Of a DNA stretch of 33,281 nt, positions 1 to 8,312 are shown piece by piece. The stretch comes from Mycolicibacter sinensis (lineage in GTDB: Bacteria; Actinomycetota; Actinomycetes; Mycobacteriales; Mycobacteriaceae). The DNA is taken from positions 1 through 33,281 of the forward strand of contig NZ_LZJK01000067.1 in the NCBI RefSeq assembly GCF_001667945.1. Direction: 5' to 3'. The notes beneath the pieces were generated by a model that saw only the letters and a program-made list of their open reading frames with translations, was not told where the DNA came from and searched no databases. A program made the translations under genes and the position numbers. Position 1 is the first letter of the stretch. Each line of letters opens with the position of its first letter.

Positions 1-871
1 CCGACGTCGCCGGGCCGCCGCCCCGGCAGCGGCGATCGCGGTGATCGTCGACGCCGCCGGCGCGCGCTGCCCGGTCTGCAACGACCAGCATCGCCGGCTG
101 GTCGATGCCCTGTCGCTGGAGTTGTCGCGCAACGACATTGCGCTGCTCAGCGCGCATGTGGTGGACCGGGTGGCGCGCGGGGGCCGGTGGCGCTGTGTCG
201 ACGGCTGCGGCGCGGGCGGCCCGGTCGAAGACCCGGCGGCGTCTCCGCTGGCCGCAGCCGCGGTGCTGGAGGGCAGGCGGCTGTATCCGCGCCGGGCGGA
301 CCTGCAGGCGGTGATCGCCCCCGACACCGCGTGCCTTGCCGCGGTGGCAGCCGTGATCGACGACCAAGCCGCAGACCGGGCGGCCGCGGTCGCTGCCGAC
401 GGTCAGCGCCGGGCCCGCCGCGATGTCGAAGCGATGCTGCAGGCCGTGGCCGCGTTGGCCGCCGGTCGCGAGCCAACCGAGGTGGAACTGGCGCGGCTTG
501 GATGCTCGCTGACCGACGTTTTGGTCCGCGATACCTTGTGCGCATTGGCAATCGGCGAACACGCCAGCGACGCGGAGATGTTGTGGTCGATCTTGGCGCG
601 CGCGCTGCCTGGTCCGTGGCGGGCCGACGCGCTGGTGCTGCTGGCGTTCAGCGCCTATGCGCGGGGGGACGGGCCGCTGGCCGGAGTGTCGCTGGAGGCC
701 GCGTTGCGCTGCGTGCCGGATCACCGGATGGCGGGCCTGCTCGACACGGCGCTGCAGTCGGGATTGCGTCCGGACCGGATCCGCGGGCTGGCCGACACCG
801 GATTTCGGCTGGCGGCACAGCTCGGCGTGCGGCTCCCGCAGCGGCAGGGCCTCGGCCGGCGCGCCGGCTGA
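1..871 (+). CDS. DUF4192 family protein, 5' end outside window
   Basis: The reading frame is open from the first bases of the window, so the gene starts upstream and only about 290 C-terminal residues are visible; the GTG at 41 is probably internal. The visible part has a short CPVC motif, then a segment with a conserved-looking C-D-G-C-G pattern followed by D-P-A-A-S-P-L-A-A-A-A-V-L-E-G-R, which I associate with the actinobacterial DUF4192 family. The C-terminal third is Ala/Leu-rich and looks helical, consistent with the tetratricopeptide-like end of this family. No enzymatic motif is visible and the function is unknown. It converges on ideR with a 10-bp gap, the same arrangement as Rv2712c next to ideR in M. 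tuberculosis. The family call is from memory of the motif pattern. Confidence 0.75.
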   Translation, partial: RRRRAAAPAAAIAVIVDAAGARCPVCNDQHRRLVDALSLELSRNDIALLSAHVVDRVARGGRWRCVDGCGAGGPVEDPAASPLAAAAVLEGRRLYPRRADLQAVIAPDTACLAAVAAVIDDQAADRAAAVAADGQRRARRDVEAMLQAVAALAAGREPTEVELARLGCSLTDVLVRDTLCALAIGEHASDAEMLWSILARALPGPWRADALVLLAFSAYARGDGPLAGVSLEAALRCVPDHRMAGLLDTALQSGLRPDRIRGLADTGFRLAAQLGVRLPQRQGLGRRAG

Positions 872-881
872 GAGCAACCGG

Positions 882-1574
882 TCAGACCTTCTGAACCTTG
901 ACGGCGTGCGCCATCTCGTAGGGCAGGCTGACGTCGGTATGGCCGGGCATCACGATGGTCACGCCGTCGTCGGCGTCGGCCTCGACGGTGACCCGTGCGT
1001 TGGGCACCACACCGGCCTCCTTCAGCCGGGTGATCAAGTCGATGTCGCCTTGCACATGTTCGGTGAGCTGGCGCACCACCACCGCCACCGGCGAGCCGGC
1101 CGGCAACTCGGTCAACCGCACCAGGTCGGCCTCCCAAGGGCCGGAGTCCGCGCCGAAACCGAGATCCAGCAACCCGGGGATCGGGTTGCCGAACGGCGAG
1201 GTGGTGGGGTTGTCCAGCACCTGGACCAGCCGACGCTCGACCTCCTCGCTCATCACGTGCTCCCACCGGCAGGCCTCGGCGTGCACGTCTTCCAGCGGCA
1301 GCCCGATGATGTCGACGAGCAGTCGCTCGGCCAGCCGGTGCTTGCGCATCACCGACACGGCCAGCGCACGGCCCTTCTCGGTCAGTTCGAGGTGACGGTC
1401 ACCGGCCACCCGCAGCAGCCCATCGCGCTCCATCCGGGACACCGTCTGGCTGACGGTCGGACCGCTTTGTTCCAGCCGCTCGGCTATCCGGGCACGCAAG
1501 GGGGTGACACCCTCTTCCTCAAGGTCGTAGATCGTCCTGAGGTACATCTCGGTGGTATCAACCAACTCATTCAT
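882..1574 (-). CDS. ideR: Iron-dependent transcriptional repressor IdeR (DtxR family)
   Basis: A 230-residue cytoplasmic Fe(II)-dependent repressor that controls iron uptake, storage and siderophore genes. The order is an N-terminal winged helix-turn-helix (about 1-73), a dimerisation and metal-binding domain (74-140) and a C-terminal SH3-like domain (150-230). All known metal ligands are present at the expected numbers: Met10, Cys102, Glu105 and His106 for the primary site, and His79, Glu83, His98, Glu172 and Gln175 for the ancillary site, so it should be fully functional. The start is ATG at 1574. It lies 132 bp downstream of sigB on the same strand but behind a strong hairpin, so it probably has its own promoter. 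I found no IdeR-type iron box in the window. Confidence 0.97.
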   Translation of the reverse strand: MNELVDTTEMYLRTIYDLEEEGVTPLRARIAERLEQSGPTVSQTVSRMERDGLLRVAGDRHLELTEKGRALAVSVMRKHRLAERLLVDIIGLPLEDVHAEACRWEHVMSEEVERRLVQVLDNPTTSPFGNPIPGLLDLGFGADSGPWEADLVRLTELPAGSPVAVVVRQLTEHVQGDIDLITRLKEAGVVPNARVTVEADADDGVTIVMPGHTDVSLPYEMAHAVKVQKV

Positions 1575-1662
1575 TCCGCACCTTCCGTCGCAGCTGAGTC
1601 TACTTCGGCGGGCCTGCGCCCGGTGAGCCAGCGACGCCGATGGGACCCAACTGACAGACGCG

Positions 1663-1700
1663 TCCGCCGGGCCGCCGCAACGGCGCGGCGGCCCGGCGGA
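1663..1700 (-). terminator. Strong hairpin terminator after sigB
   Basis: A perfect 16-bp GC-rich inverted repeat (1663-1678 with 1685-1700) encloses the 6-base loop AACGGC. It begins 6 bp past the sigB stop codon. There is no T-run after it, as is usual for mycobacterial I-shaped terminators. It should separate sigB transcription from ideR. The pairing is seen directly; the terminator role is inferred. Confidence 0.75.
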
Positions 1701-1706
1701 GCAAGG

Positions 1707-2672
1707 TCAGCTGGCGTAGGAACGCAACCGGTCGGCGCGTTCGCCGTGCCGCAGCTTGGCCATCACCTCGCGCTCGATCTGGCGGACCCGCTCGCGGGAC
1801 AGGCCGAACAGCTTGCCGATCTGATCCAGCGTGCGCGGCTGCCCGTCGTCGAGGCCGAACCGCAGCCGGATCACCTGGTGCTCACGTTCGTCCAGGGTTG
1901 CCAGCACGCTGCGGATGTCGGTGTGCAGCAGCTCGGAGATCACCGCGTTCTCCGCGGACATCGCCTCGGAGTCCTCGATGAAGTCGCCCAGCGGCGCCTC
2001 CTCGTCGGAGCCGACCGGCATATCCAGGCTCACCGGGTCGCGGCTGTGCTCCAGCAGGTCGTTGATCTTCTCCGCCGGGATACCGGATTCGGCGGCCAGC
2101 TCCTCATCGGTGGCCTCGCGCCCGAGCTGCTGATGCATCTCGCGCTTGATCCGTGCCAGCTTGTTGACCTGTTCGACCAGGTGCACCGGCAGCCGGATGG
2201 TGCGGCTCTGATCGGCCATGCCACGGGTGATGGCCTGGCGGATCCACCACGTCGCGTAGGTGGAGAACTTGAAACCCTTTGCGTAGTCGAACTTCTCCAT
2301 CGCGCGGATCAACCCGAGGTTGCCTTCCTGGATCAGGTCCAGCAGCGGCATCCCGCGGCCGGTGTAGCGCTTGGCCAGTGAGACCACCAGGCGCAGGTTG
2401 GCTTCGAGCAGATGCCGGCGGGCGGCCTCGCCGTCACGGACCACCGCGGCCAGCTCGCGCTTGCGCTTCTCGCCGAAGCGCTTGCGGGTTTCGAGCAGGT
2501 GCTGCGCGTAAAGCCCGGCCTCGATGCGTTTGGCGAGCTCCACCTCGTCGGCGGCATTGAGCAGTGCGGTCTTGCCGATACCATTGAGGTACACCCGCAC
2601 CAAATCCGCGGCTGGACTCTGCGCGTCCAGATCGCCGTCGATCCGACTGATGGTGGCATCTGCCTTTGCCAT
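1707..2672 (-). CDS. sigB: RNA polymerase sigma factor SigB
   Basis: A 321-residue group 2 (stress and stationary-phase) sigma factor that directs core RNA polymerase to promoters. Region 1.2/2 starts at the [12 protein letters not shown] motif. Region 2 has [19 protein letters not shown] and [12 protein letters not shown] for -10 recognition and melting, region 3 follows, and region 4 near the C-terminus has the [13 protein letters not shown] and [10 protein letters not shown] helix-turn-helix for -35 recognition. It lacks the long acidic N-terminal extension of SigA. I chose ATG 2672 because an excellent GGGAGG ribosome-binding site lies just upstream and the product then starts like M. tuberculosis SigB; the longer open frame upstream is not coding-like. 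It sits between its ECF-type promoter and a strong hairpin, so it is probably mostly monocistronic. Confidence 0.97.
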   Translation of the reverse strand: MAKADATISRIDGDLDAQSPAADLVRVYLNGIGKTALLNAADEVELAKRIEAGLYAQHLLETRKRFGEKRKRELAAVVRDGEAARRHLLEANLRLVVSLAKRYTGRGMPLLDLIQEGNLGLIRAMEKFDYAKGFKFSTYATWWIRQAITRGMADQSRTIRLPVHLVEQVNKLARIKREMHQQLGREATDEELAAESGIPAEKINDLLEHSRDPVSLDMPVGSDEEAPLGDFIEDSEAMSAENAVISELLHTDIRSVLATLDEREHQVIRLRFGLDDGQPRTLDQIGKLFGLSRERVRQIEREVMAKLRHGERADRLRSYAS

Positions 2673-2699
2673 TACGGCCTCCCGTTGATCGGCTTCAGC

Positions 2700-2713
2700 T
2701 GTCACAAGTGACA
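2700..2713. promoter_or_regulatory. Palindrome at the predicted sigB transcription start
   Basis: The 14-bp sequence TGTCACAAGTGACA has perfect 6-bp arms around a 2-bp centre. It overlaps the downstream edge of the ECF -10 element and the predicted start site of sigB. A dimeric repressor bound here would block the promoter. No regulator is assigned and chance occurrence is possible. Confidence 0.35.
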
Positions 2714-2739
2714 ACGTCCAACACGGGTGCAGAGTTCCC
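2712..2739 (-). promoter_or_regulatory. SigE/SigH-type (ECF) promoter of sigB
   Basis: On the minus strand, GGGAAC (2739-2734) is followed after 17 bases by CGTT (2716-2713), extending to GTTG at 2712. This matches the GGAAC...GTT pattern of mycobacterial SigE and SigH promoters, which are known to drive sigB in M. tuberculosis. The implied transcription start near 2705 gives a leader of about 30 bases ending in the GGGAGG ribosome-binding site. The match is seen; the assignment follows family knowledge. Confidence 0.72.
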
Positions 2740-2800
2740 GCCCGATCGGTTTTCCACACCACTTGACGTGCGGGAATACACCGATGACTTTGAGAATGTG

Positions 2801-3256
2801 TTAAGAACCGGTACCGTGCGGCGGCTCGTCGGCGGCGCCGCCGCCCGGCCGGCCCGGCTCGGGACCCGGCTCGCAGGTCGCTGATCCGGGCTCGGTCTGC
2901 GGAGGCCACGGACGCTCCAGCGCGCGGCGCGAGGCGGTAGGGAACAGCGGGGTATGGGTCGGTGCGGCGTCGTAGCGGCGCGGCTCATCGGCGCTGCGCG
3001 GTGGGCGGTCATTGGCGATCAGCACCGCCATCCACGGCAGCGGTATCGACGCGAGCAGGATCAGCAGTGAGATCAAGCCGTTGTGCCAGGCTCCGTAGGC
3101 GATCGCGGCCAGGATCAACGCCGGCACCCGGAACGCCATCAGCGTCAGGTACTTGCGTACCCGTTCACGGTGCTGCTGTTCGTAGGACGGGGCGGCCGCG
3201 GTGATGAGCACCGGCCGACCGTCGTCGTCGAAACCCAGCTCGGGGCCGTGCTTCAT
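2801..3256 (-). CDS. DUF3099 membrane protein
   Basis: A 151-residue small membrane protein, corresponding by position to Rv2709. The first 45 residues are polar and basic, with the [13 protein letters not shown] motif typical of DUF3099 proteins. Two hydrophobic segments follow at about 41-58 and 62-80, and then a Pro/Arg-rich, probably disordered cytoplasmic tail. ATG 3256 was chosen because it gives the usual [23 protein letters not shown] start and a GGAG lies just upstream; the longer open frame to 3856 lies inside the YihY gene. It is on the same strand as sigB, which starts 128 bp further on, and the ECF promoter of sigB lies between them. Its function is unknown. Confidence 0.88.
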   Translation of the reverse strand: MKHGPELGFDDDGRPVLITAAAPSYEQQHRERVRKYLTLMAFRVPALILAAIAYGAWHNGLISLLILLASIPLPWMAVLIANDRPPRSADEPRRYDAAPTHTPLFPTASRRALERPWPPQTEPGSATCEPGPEPGRPGGGAADEPPHGTGS

Positions 3257-3334
3257 CACTCCACTGTCCCACACCGAGCGGGGTCGCGGCAGGTGGGGTT
3301 TTAAGATCCGTTGCGTTCTGGGCACAATGGGCAG

Positions 3335-3580
3335 ATGGGCACACAGACCGACACCCTCGAGCGCACCGATGCCGAGGAACGCGTCGATGACGGGACCGGC
3401 GGCGACACCCCGAAGTACTTCCACTACGTCAAGAAGGACAAGATCGCCGAGAGCGCGGTCATGGGCACGCACGTGGTGGCCCTGTGCGGGGAGGTGTTCC
3501 CGGTGACCAAGGCGGCGAAGCCGGGATCGCCGGTCTGCCCGGACTGCAAGCGGATCTACGCGACCCTCAAGAAGGGCTGA
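3335..3580 (+). CDS. DUF3039 small zinc-ribbon-like protein
   Basis: An 81-residue protein of the actinobacterial DUF3039 family (Rv2708c by position). The acidic N-terminus is followed by K-Y-F-H-Y-V-K-K-D-K-I, then a C-terminal part with a single Cys (A-L-C-G-E) and a CPDC motif, which together could bind a metal ion. No catalytic motif is visible and the role is unknown. ATG 3335 gives the usual family length; an in-frame upstream start at 3311 adds only eight residues. It is divergent from the DUF3099 gene. TAAGAT at 3302-3307 could be a -10 element but lacks a clear -35. Its 3' end overlaps the convergent YihY gene by 14 bp. Confidence 0.88.
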   Translation: MGTQTDTLERTDAEERVDDGTGGDTPKYFHYVKKDKIAESAVMGTHVVALCGEVFPVTKAAKPGSPVCPDCKRIYATLKKG

Positions 3581-4517
3581 CCGGGTCGTCGTCGCCGGCG
3601 TCGGTTCGCGCCGTCCGGGACAGCACCCAGTTGCGGAGCTGACGCAGGTGGGTCGGCTGCGCCGGCCACTCCTCCTGAACGGCGGCGTTGAGTTCCGCGC
3701 CCAGCATGATGGCGAAGCCGAGCAGAAACGCGAACAGCAGGAAGGCGATCGGCGTTGCCAGCGCTCCGTAGGTGTAGCCGGTGCTGGTGATGTAGCGCAG
3801 GTAGACCCGCAGACCCAGGGTGGCCACGACGAACACGGTGGTGGCCAGCACCGCACCGATCACCAGCCGGTGTGAGGGCAGGGGCTTGGGCAGCGATACC
3901 CGGTAGAGCACCGTCACCGCCACCAGCAGCCCCAACACCAAGGTCGGGTAGTAGCCGAACCGCAGCAGATCCGTCCACCGGTCGGGAAGGTGTTCGGCCA
4001 CCGCGTGCGGGCCCAGCGCGGCGAACGGGGCCGCGGCGACGGCGATGACCAGCATCGCCACGTACAGCCCCAGCGCGAAGAACCGTTGGCGCACTGGGTG
4101 GCGCAGCGGGGTCTGATCGTGGGCCTCGACGACCGAGTCGACGAACGCCGAGATCGCCGAGGACCCGGCCCACAGCGAAATCACGAAACCCAGGGAAACC
4201 ACCTCCCCGCGTGCGTTGGAGACGATGTCGCGCACGGTCGGTTCGATGATCTCCACCACCACATTCTTCGAGAAGAAGCTGCTGGCCATGCCGATCAGCC
4301 GGTTCTGGATGGTTGCCAGCGTGTCCGGGCCGAACAACGGTGCCACATACGACAGGCTGCCCAGCATCCCGAGCAGCAGCGGTGGCAGCGACAGCACCGA
4401 CCAGAAGCCCGCCTGCGCGGACTCGGCGAAGATGGAGTCGTCCCAGCTCTTGGCCAAGGTGCGGCGGGCGATGCGCAGCAGGTGATGTCGGGAAGGTTTG
4501 GGAATCTGGTCCATCAT
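3567..4517 (-). CDS. YihY/BrkB family inner-membrane protein
   Basis: A 316-residue polytopic membrane protein of the YihY/BrkB (virulence factor BrkB) family, Rv2707 by position. A basic cytoplasmic N-terminus carries the A-K-S-W-D-D-S-I-F-A-E-S-A-Q-A-G-F-W motif typical of the family, followed by about six membrane spans at roughly 40-65, 110-135, 155-180, 195-215, 230-250 and 260-285. The last loop contains GAELNAA, the conserved family signature. Despite an old RNase BN annotation, the family has no established enzymatic activity; a transport or envelope role is possible. The start is ATG 4517, with ATG 4514 equally possible because neither has a strong ribosome-binding site. Confidence 0.88.
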   Translation of the reverse strand: MMDQIPKPSRHHLLRIARRTLAKSWDDSIFAESAQAGFWSVLSLPPLLLGMLGSLSYVAPLFGPDTLATIQNRLIGMASSFFSKNVVVEIIEPTVRDIVSNARGEVVSLGFVISLWAGSSAISAFVDSVVEAHDQTPLRHPVRQRFFALGLYVAMLVIAVAAAPFAALGPHAVAEHLPDRWTDLLRFGYYPTLVLGLLVAVTVLYRVSLPKPLPSHRLVIGAVLATTVFVVATLGLRVYLRYITSTGYTYGALATPIAFLLFAFLLGFAIMLGAELNAAVQEEWPAQPTHLRQLRNWVLSRTARTDAGDDDPVSPS

Positions 4518-4592
4518 GACCAGCCCAGCATTCCTGACGAGTGGTGCTACTGCACACTTCCCGCCGGCGGGCGTGTTGCGCGCGGGTTGCGG

Positions 4593-4787
4593 TTACGCCT
4601 CGGCCGGAGTGCTGACCTGCAGCACGGCGGCCAGTTCGATCAGCTTGGCTTCGTGCTCATTGGCGTGATGCTGGCAGAACAGCAGCTCGGCTCCGGAGGG
4701 CAGCGTGGCGCGTACGCGGGCGGCCGCACCGCACCGGTCGCATCGATCAGCCCGAGTCAGTTCGGGACTGGTCAGAGTCGCGTTCAT
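4593..4787 (-). CDS. Small DUF7455-type zinc-ribbon protein
   Basis: A 64-residue protein. Its core R-A-D-R-C-D-R-C-G-A-A-A-R-V-R is followed by a Cys-Gln-His-His cluster (L-F-C-Q-H-H-A-N-E-H), giving CxxC plus C/H ligands suited to one zinc ion. I recognise this as the widespread actinobacterial family usually labelled DUF7455, of unknown function. ATG 4787 was chosen because a near-perfect GGAGGAG ribosome-binding site lies just upstream; the in-frame start at 4817 would bury that site inside the gene. It is divergent from the DUF952 gene and downstream of nothing on its own strand. Confidence 0.87.
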   Translation of the reverse strand: MNATLTSPELTRADRCDRCGAAARVRATLPSGAELLFCQHHANEHEAKLIELAAVLQVSTPAEA

Positions 4788-4908
4788 GGGCTCCTCCGTT
4801 TCTCGCGGGTCTGTCAAGTGTGTCAGACGCCTGGGCGTTCGGCGTTGTTCCTGGCTTCGGCTGTGTCGTGTCTCACCCTTGCCCGGCGCTAAGGCAGGAT
4901 CGGAGGCG

Positions 4909-5262
4909 ATGAAGTATGCCGGTGTCCTCGTTCACCTGTGCGGCGCCGCCGAATGGGCGGGCGCGCAGGCGTCGGGTGCGCTGTGCCCGGAGTCGTTGGA
5001 CACGGTGGGCTTTGTGCACCTGTCGACGCCGCAGCAGGTGCACCTGCCCGCCAACCGGCTCTATCGGGGCCGCACGGATCTGGTGTTGCTGCAGGTGGAT
5101 CCGGCCAAAGTGGGCGCGCCGGTGCGTTGGGAGCCGGGCGTACCGGGCGATCCGGAGGCGATGTTGTTCCCGCACCTGTACGGCCCGTTGCCCGTTGGCG
5201 CGGTGATCGATGTCACGGAGTATCGGCCGGGCCCGGACGGGGTGTTCGCCGCGGCCGATTGA
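4909..5262 (+). CDS. DUF952 family protein
   Basis: A 117-residue cytoplasmic protein of the DUF952 family (Rv2705c by position). Diagnostic features are the segment G-F-V-H-L-S-T-P-Q-Q-V near residues 35-45, the L-V-L-L-Q-V-D-P strand, and the F-P-H-L-Y-G-P-L-P motif near residue 90. These histidine-containing motifs are shared by the family, which resembles ADP-ribosyl-transferase-like folds, but no activity is established. ATG 4909 has a GGAGG ribosome-binding site 2-3 bases upstream and gives the typical family start. Upstream in-frame codons run into the divergent promoter region. Its last 50 bp overlap the convergent small gene at 5213-5500. Confidence 0.87.
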   Translation: MKYAGVLVHLCGAAEWAGAQASGALCPESLDTVGFVHLSTPQQVHLPANRLYRGRTDLVLLQVDPAKVGAPVRWEPGVPGDPEAMLFPHLYGPLPVGAVIDVTEYRPGPDGVFAAAD

Positions 5263-5500
5263 GGTTGATCGGGGTGGTCGGTTTGGCCGCGGACGCCCGG
5301 GTGAGTTCGCTACGGGCGAACGTGGTTTGCGCCTTGCTGATCAAAACGGCGGGCACTCGCGGCCACGCGGCGGCCACAGCGTTGATGGCGTCGAGCACTG
5401 CAGGGTTCAGATCGGCCTCCGGCGGCACCCGGTGGCCGTGAGTCGCGGCGCGCTTCAGCAGTGTGGCGAACGTCTGGGACGACGCGTCATCCGTCGGCAT
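5213..5500 (-). CDS. Unrecognised 95-residue protein
   Basis: I do not recognise this protein. The first 65 residues look helical (A-T-L-L-K-R-A-A-T-H-G-H-R-V-P-P, then A-V-L-D-A-I-N-A-V-A-A-A-W-P-R-V-P), and the last 30 are Pro/Arg-rich and probably disordered. Third codon positions are strongly GC-rich over the whole frame, which supports real coding. It starts 38 bp after the O-methyltransferase stop on the same strand, so it may be the last gene of a sigA-methyltransferase transcript. The start has only a weak AGGA. Overlap of 50 bp with the convergent DUF952 gene is unusual, so the C-terminal end may be poorly constrained. Confidence 0.55.
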   Translation of the reverse strand: MPTDDASSQTFATLLKRAATHGHRVPPEADLNPAVLDAINAVAAAWPRVPAVLISKAQTTFARSELTRASAAKPTTPINLNRPRRTPRPGPADTP

Positions 5501-5538
5501 GCTGGGCGATCCTACGCCGCGGCACCGCCATCGGCGCC

Positions 5539-6612
5539 TCAGACAGCGCGGGCTTCGACGATGGCCAGCGGGCTTGTGGTGGGGATCACGCGCTGCAGCT
5601 CGAATCCTGCCTGGGACAGCAGCTCGGCGTACTCCCGCCGGGTGCGTTCGTATCCGCCGGCGGCAACCAGCATCTCCAGGTCGAGCACCAGGCCGAGGTG
5701 GGCGGGAGCGCCTTCGGGCAACACCATCTCGAACAGCAGCACCTTGCCGCCGGGCGCGATGGCGGCCCGCACGTTGCGCAGAATCTGCAGCGACTTCTCG
5801 TCGTCCCAGTCGTGGATGACGGTCTTGAGCAGGTAGGTGTCACCGCCGGCGGGGACTGACTCGAAGAACGACCCGCCGGTGATCTCGCAGCGCGACGCCA
5901 CCTCGCCGTTGACCGTGGCGCCGGCGACCACCGCCGGCAGGTCGAACAGCACACCGCGGGCGCCGGGCGTCTGACGCAACACCGCGGCCAGCAGTGCGCC
6001 GTGGCCGCCACCCACGTCCACGATCAGCTTGCTGGCGCTGAAATCGTATGCGGGAACGGCGCTTTCGATCGCCACCGCGGACGCCCCGGTCATCGCGTCA
6101 TTGAAGACCTGCGCCAGCTCGGGGTCGGTGTCCAGGTACTCAAAGAAAGACATCCCGCGGACCTTGCCGACGGCGGTCTCGCCGGTCCGCACCGAGTGGT
6201 CCAGGTTCGACCAATGTTCCCGGTGCGCCGGGTTGCCGATGAACGCGATCATCGGCGCCACGCTGACCGGGTTGTCGGAGACCAGGGCTCGTCCGGTACG
6301 GGTCAGTGCGAACCGGCCGTCGCGGCGCAGTTTGAGCACCGACTGGCTGGCCAAGGCGCGCATGAGCCGATAGGTGGCGCGGGGATCGGTGCCCACTCGG
6401 TGGGCGACCTGGTCGGCGGTCAGCGGACCGTCGGCCAGTGCGTCGGCGATCCCCAGTCGCACCGCGGCACTCAGCGCCTGAGTCAGCCAGCCCCCGAATC
6501 CCAGCTCCATAACCGCGACGGAGGCGGGCACTGTGGCCTGGCGCAGGCGCTGCAGACCACCACGGAATGCGTTGACGGCATTGAGGACTATCGCCGGCGG
6601 TGTTTTGGCCAT
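5539..6612 (-). CDS. SAM-dependent O-methyltransferase (acetylserotonin/COMT type)
   Basis: A 357-residue class I O-methyltransferase that should transfer a methyl group from S-adenosylmethionine to a hydroxyl, probably on an aromatic or polyketide-like small molecule. An N-terminal winged-helix dimerisation domain (about 40-115, including G-I-A-D-A-L-A-D-G-P and R-A-T-Y-R-L-M-R-A-L) precedes the catalytic domain. That domain has the SAM motif VDVGGGHG at 198-205, FDLP at 223-226, and the catalytic histidine in I-H-D-W-D at residue 267. The substrate cannot be read from sequence. It starts only 12 bp after the sigA stop with no terminator between and no clear ribosome-binding site, so it likely rides on the sigA transcript. 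I do not expect this gene here in M. tuberculosis, which suggests an insertion. Confidence 0.88.
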   Translation of the reverse strand: MAKTPPAIVLNAVNAFRGGLQRLRQATVPASVAVMELGFGGWLTQALSAAVRLGIADALADGPLTADQVAHRVGTDPRATYRLMRALASQSVLKLRRDGRFALTRTGRALVSDNPVSVAPMIAFIGNPAHREHWSNLDHSVRTGETAVGKVRGMSFFEYLDTDPELAQVFNDAMTGASAVAIESAVPAYDFSASKLIVDVGGGHGALLAAVLRQTPGARGVLFDLPAVVAGATVNGEVASRCEITGGSFFESVPAGGDTYLLKTVIHDWDDEKSLQILRNVRAAIAPGGKVLLFEMVLPEGAPAHLGLVLDLEMLVAAGGYERTRREYAELLSQAGFELQRVIPTTSPLAIVEARAV

Positions 6613-6624
6613 CGGGGGTGCGCG

Positions 6625-8124
<1,500 letters not shown>

Positions 8125-8146
8125 GTCCACCCCTTCGGTCGGACTG

Positions 8147-8181
8147 ACTTTCGGTTCGCAGGGCCGTGCGCAACCGAAAGT
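8147..8181 (-). promoter_or_regulatory. Stable hairpin in the sigA 5' leader
   Basis: A perfect 10-bp inverted repeat, ACTTTCGGTT (8147-8156) with AACCGAAAGT (8172-8181), is extended by CGCA/TGCG with one bulged base around the loop GGGCCG. In RNA it would form a 14-bp stem ending 22 bases before the chosen sigA start codon. It could affect sigA translation or mRNA stability, or mark read-through control from ppgK. The pairing is seen; any role is inferred. Confidence 0.6.
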
Positions 8182-8211
8182 GTCGGGTTATGTCGAATGT
8201 CGGCTCTATAT

Positions 8212-8229
8212 CAGTTGGGTGATCAACTG
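8212..8229. promoter_or_regulatory. Inverted repeat in the ppgK-sigA gap
   Basis: CAGTTG (8212-8217) and CAACTG (8224-8229) are perfect 6-bp arms around a 6-bp spacer, a spacing suited to a dimeric DNA-binding protein. It lies between the possible -10 element and the leader hairpin of sigA. No regulator is known to me for this sequence. Confidence 0.3.
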
Positions 8230-8268
8230 GGATAGTCGCCGCTATCGGTTAGGCGGCCGCCGCCGACC

Positions 8269-8274
8269 ATTGTA
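8269..8274 (-). promoter_or_regulatory. Possible sigA -10 element
   Basis: TACAAT on the minus strand matches the SigA -10 consensus TANNNT. No convincing -35 hexamer stands 16-18 bp upstream, which is common in mycobacteria. A start near 8262 would give a leader of about 138 bases that includes the inverted repeat and the hairpin. Confidence 0.35.
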
Positions 8275-8312
8275 ACGACAGCCGGCGGGGACACTCGCTG
8301 AGCGGGCGGAAT

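Noticed and set aside
657..2381. 574-residue plus-strand open frame over ideR and sigB
   Set aside because: It is a shadow of two certain minus-strand genes; its product is low-complexity, His/Gln/Arg-rich and resembles no protein.
1575..2800. IdeR iron box or auto-regulatory operator near ideR and sigB
   Set aside because: No match to the TTAGGTTAGSCTAACCTAA pattern was seen in the gaps.
4812..4818. TTGACA on the minus strand upstream of the DUF7455 gene as a -35 element
   Set aside because: It lies too close to the start codon; a -10 at normal spacing would fall on the ribosome-binding site.
8125..8130. GTG 8130 as the sigA start
   Set aside because: The GAAGGG ribosome-binding site would touch the start codon; GTG 8124 has proper spacing and the expected N-terminus.
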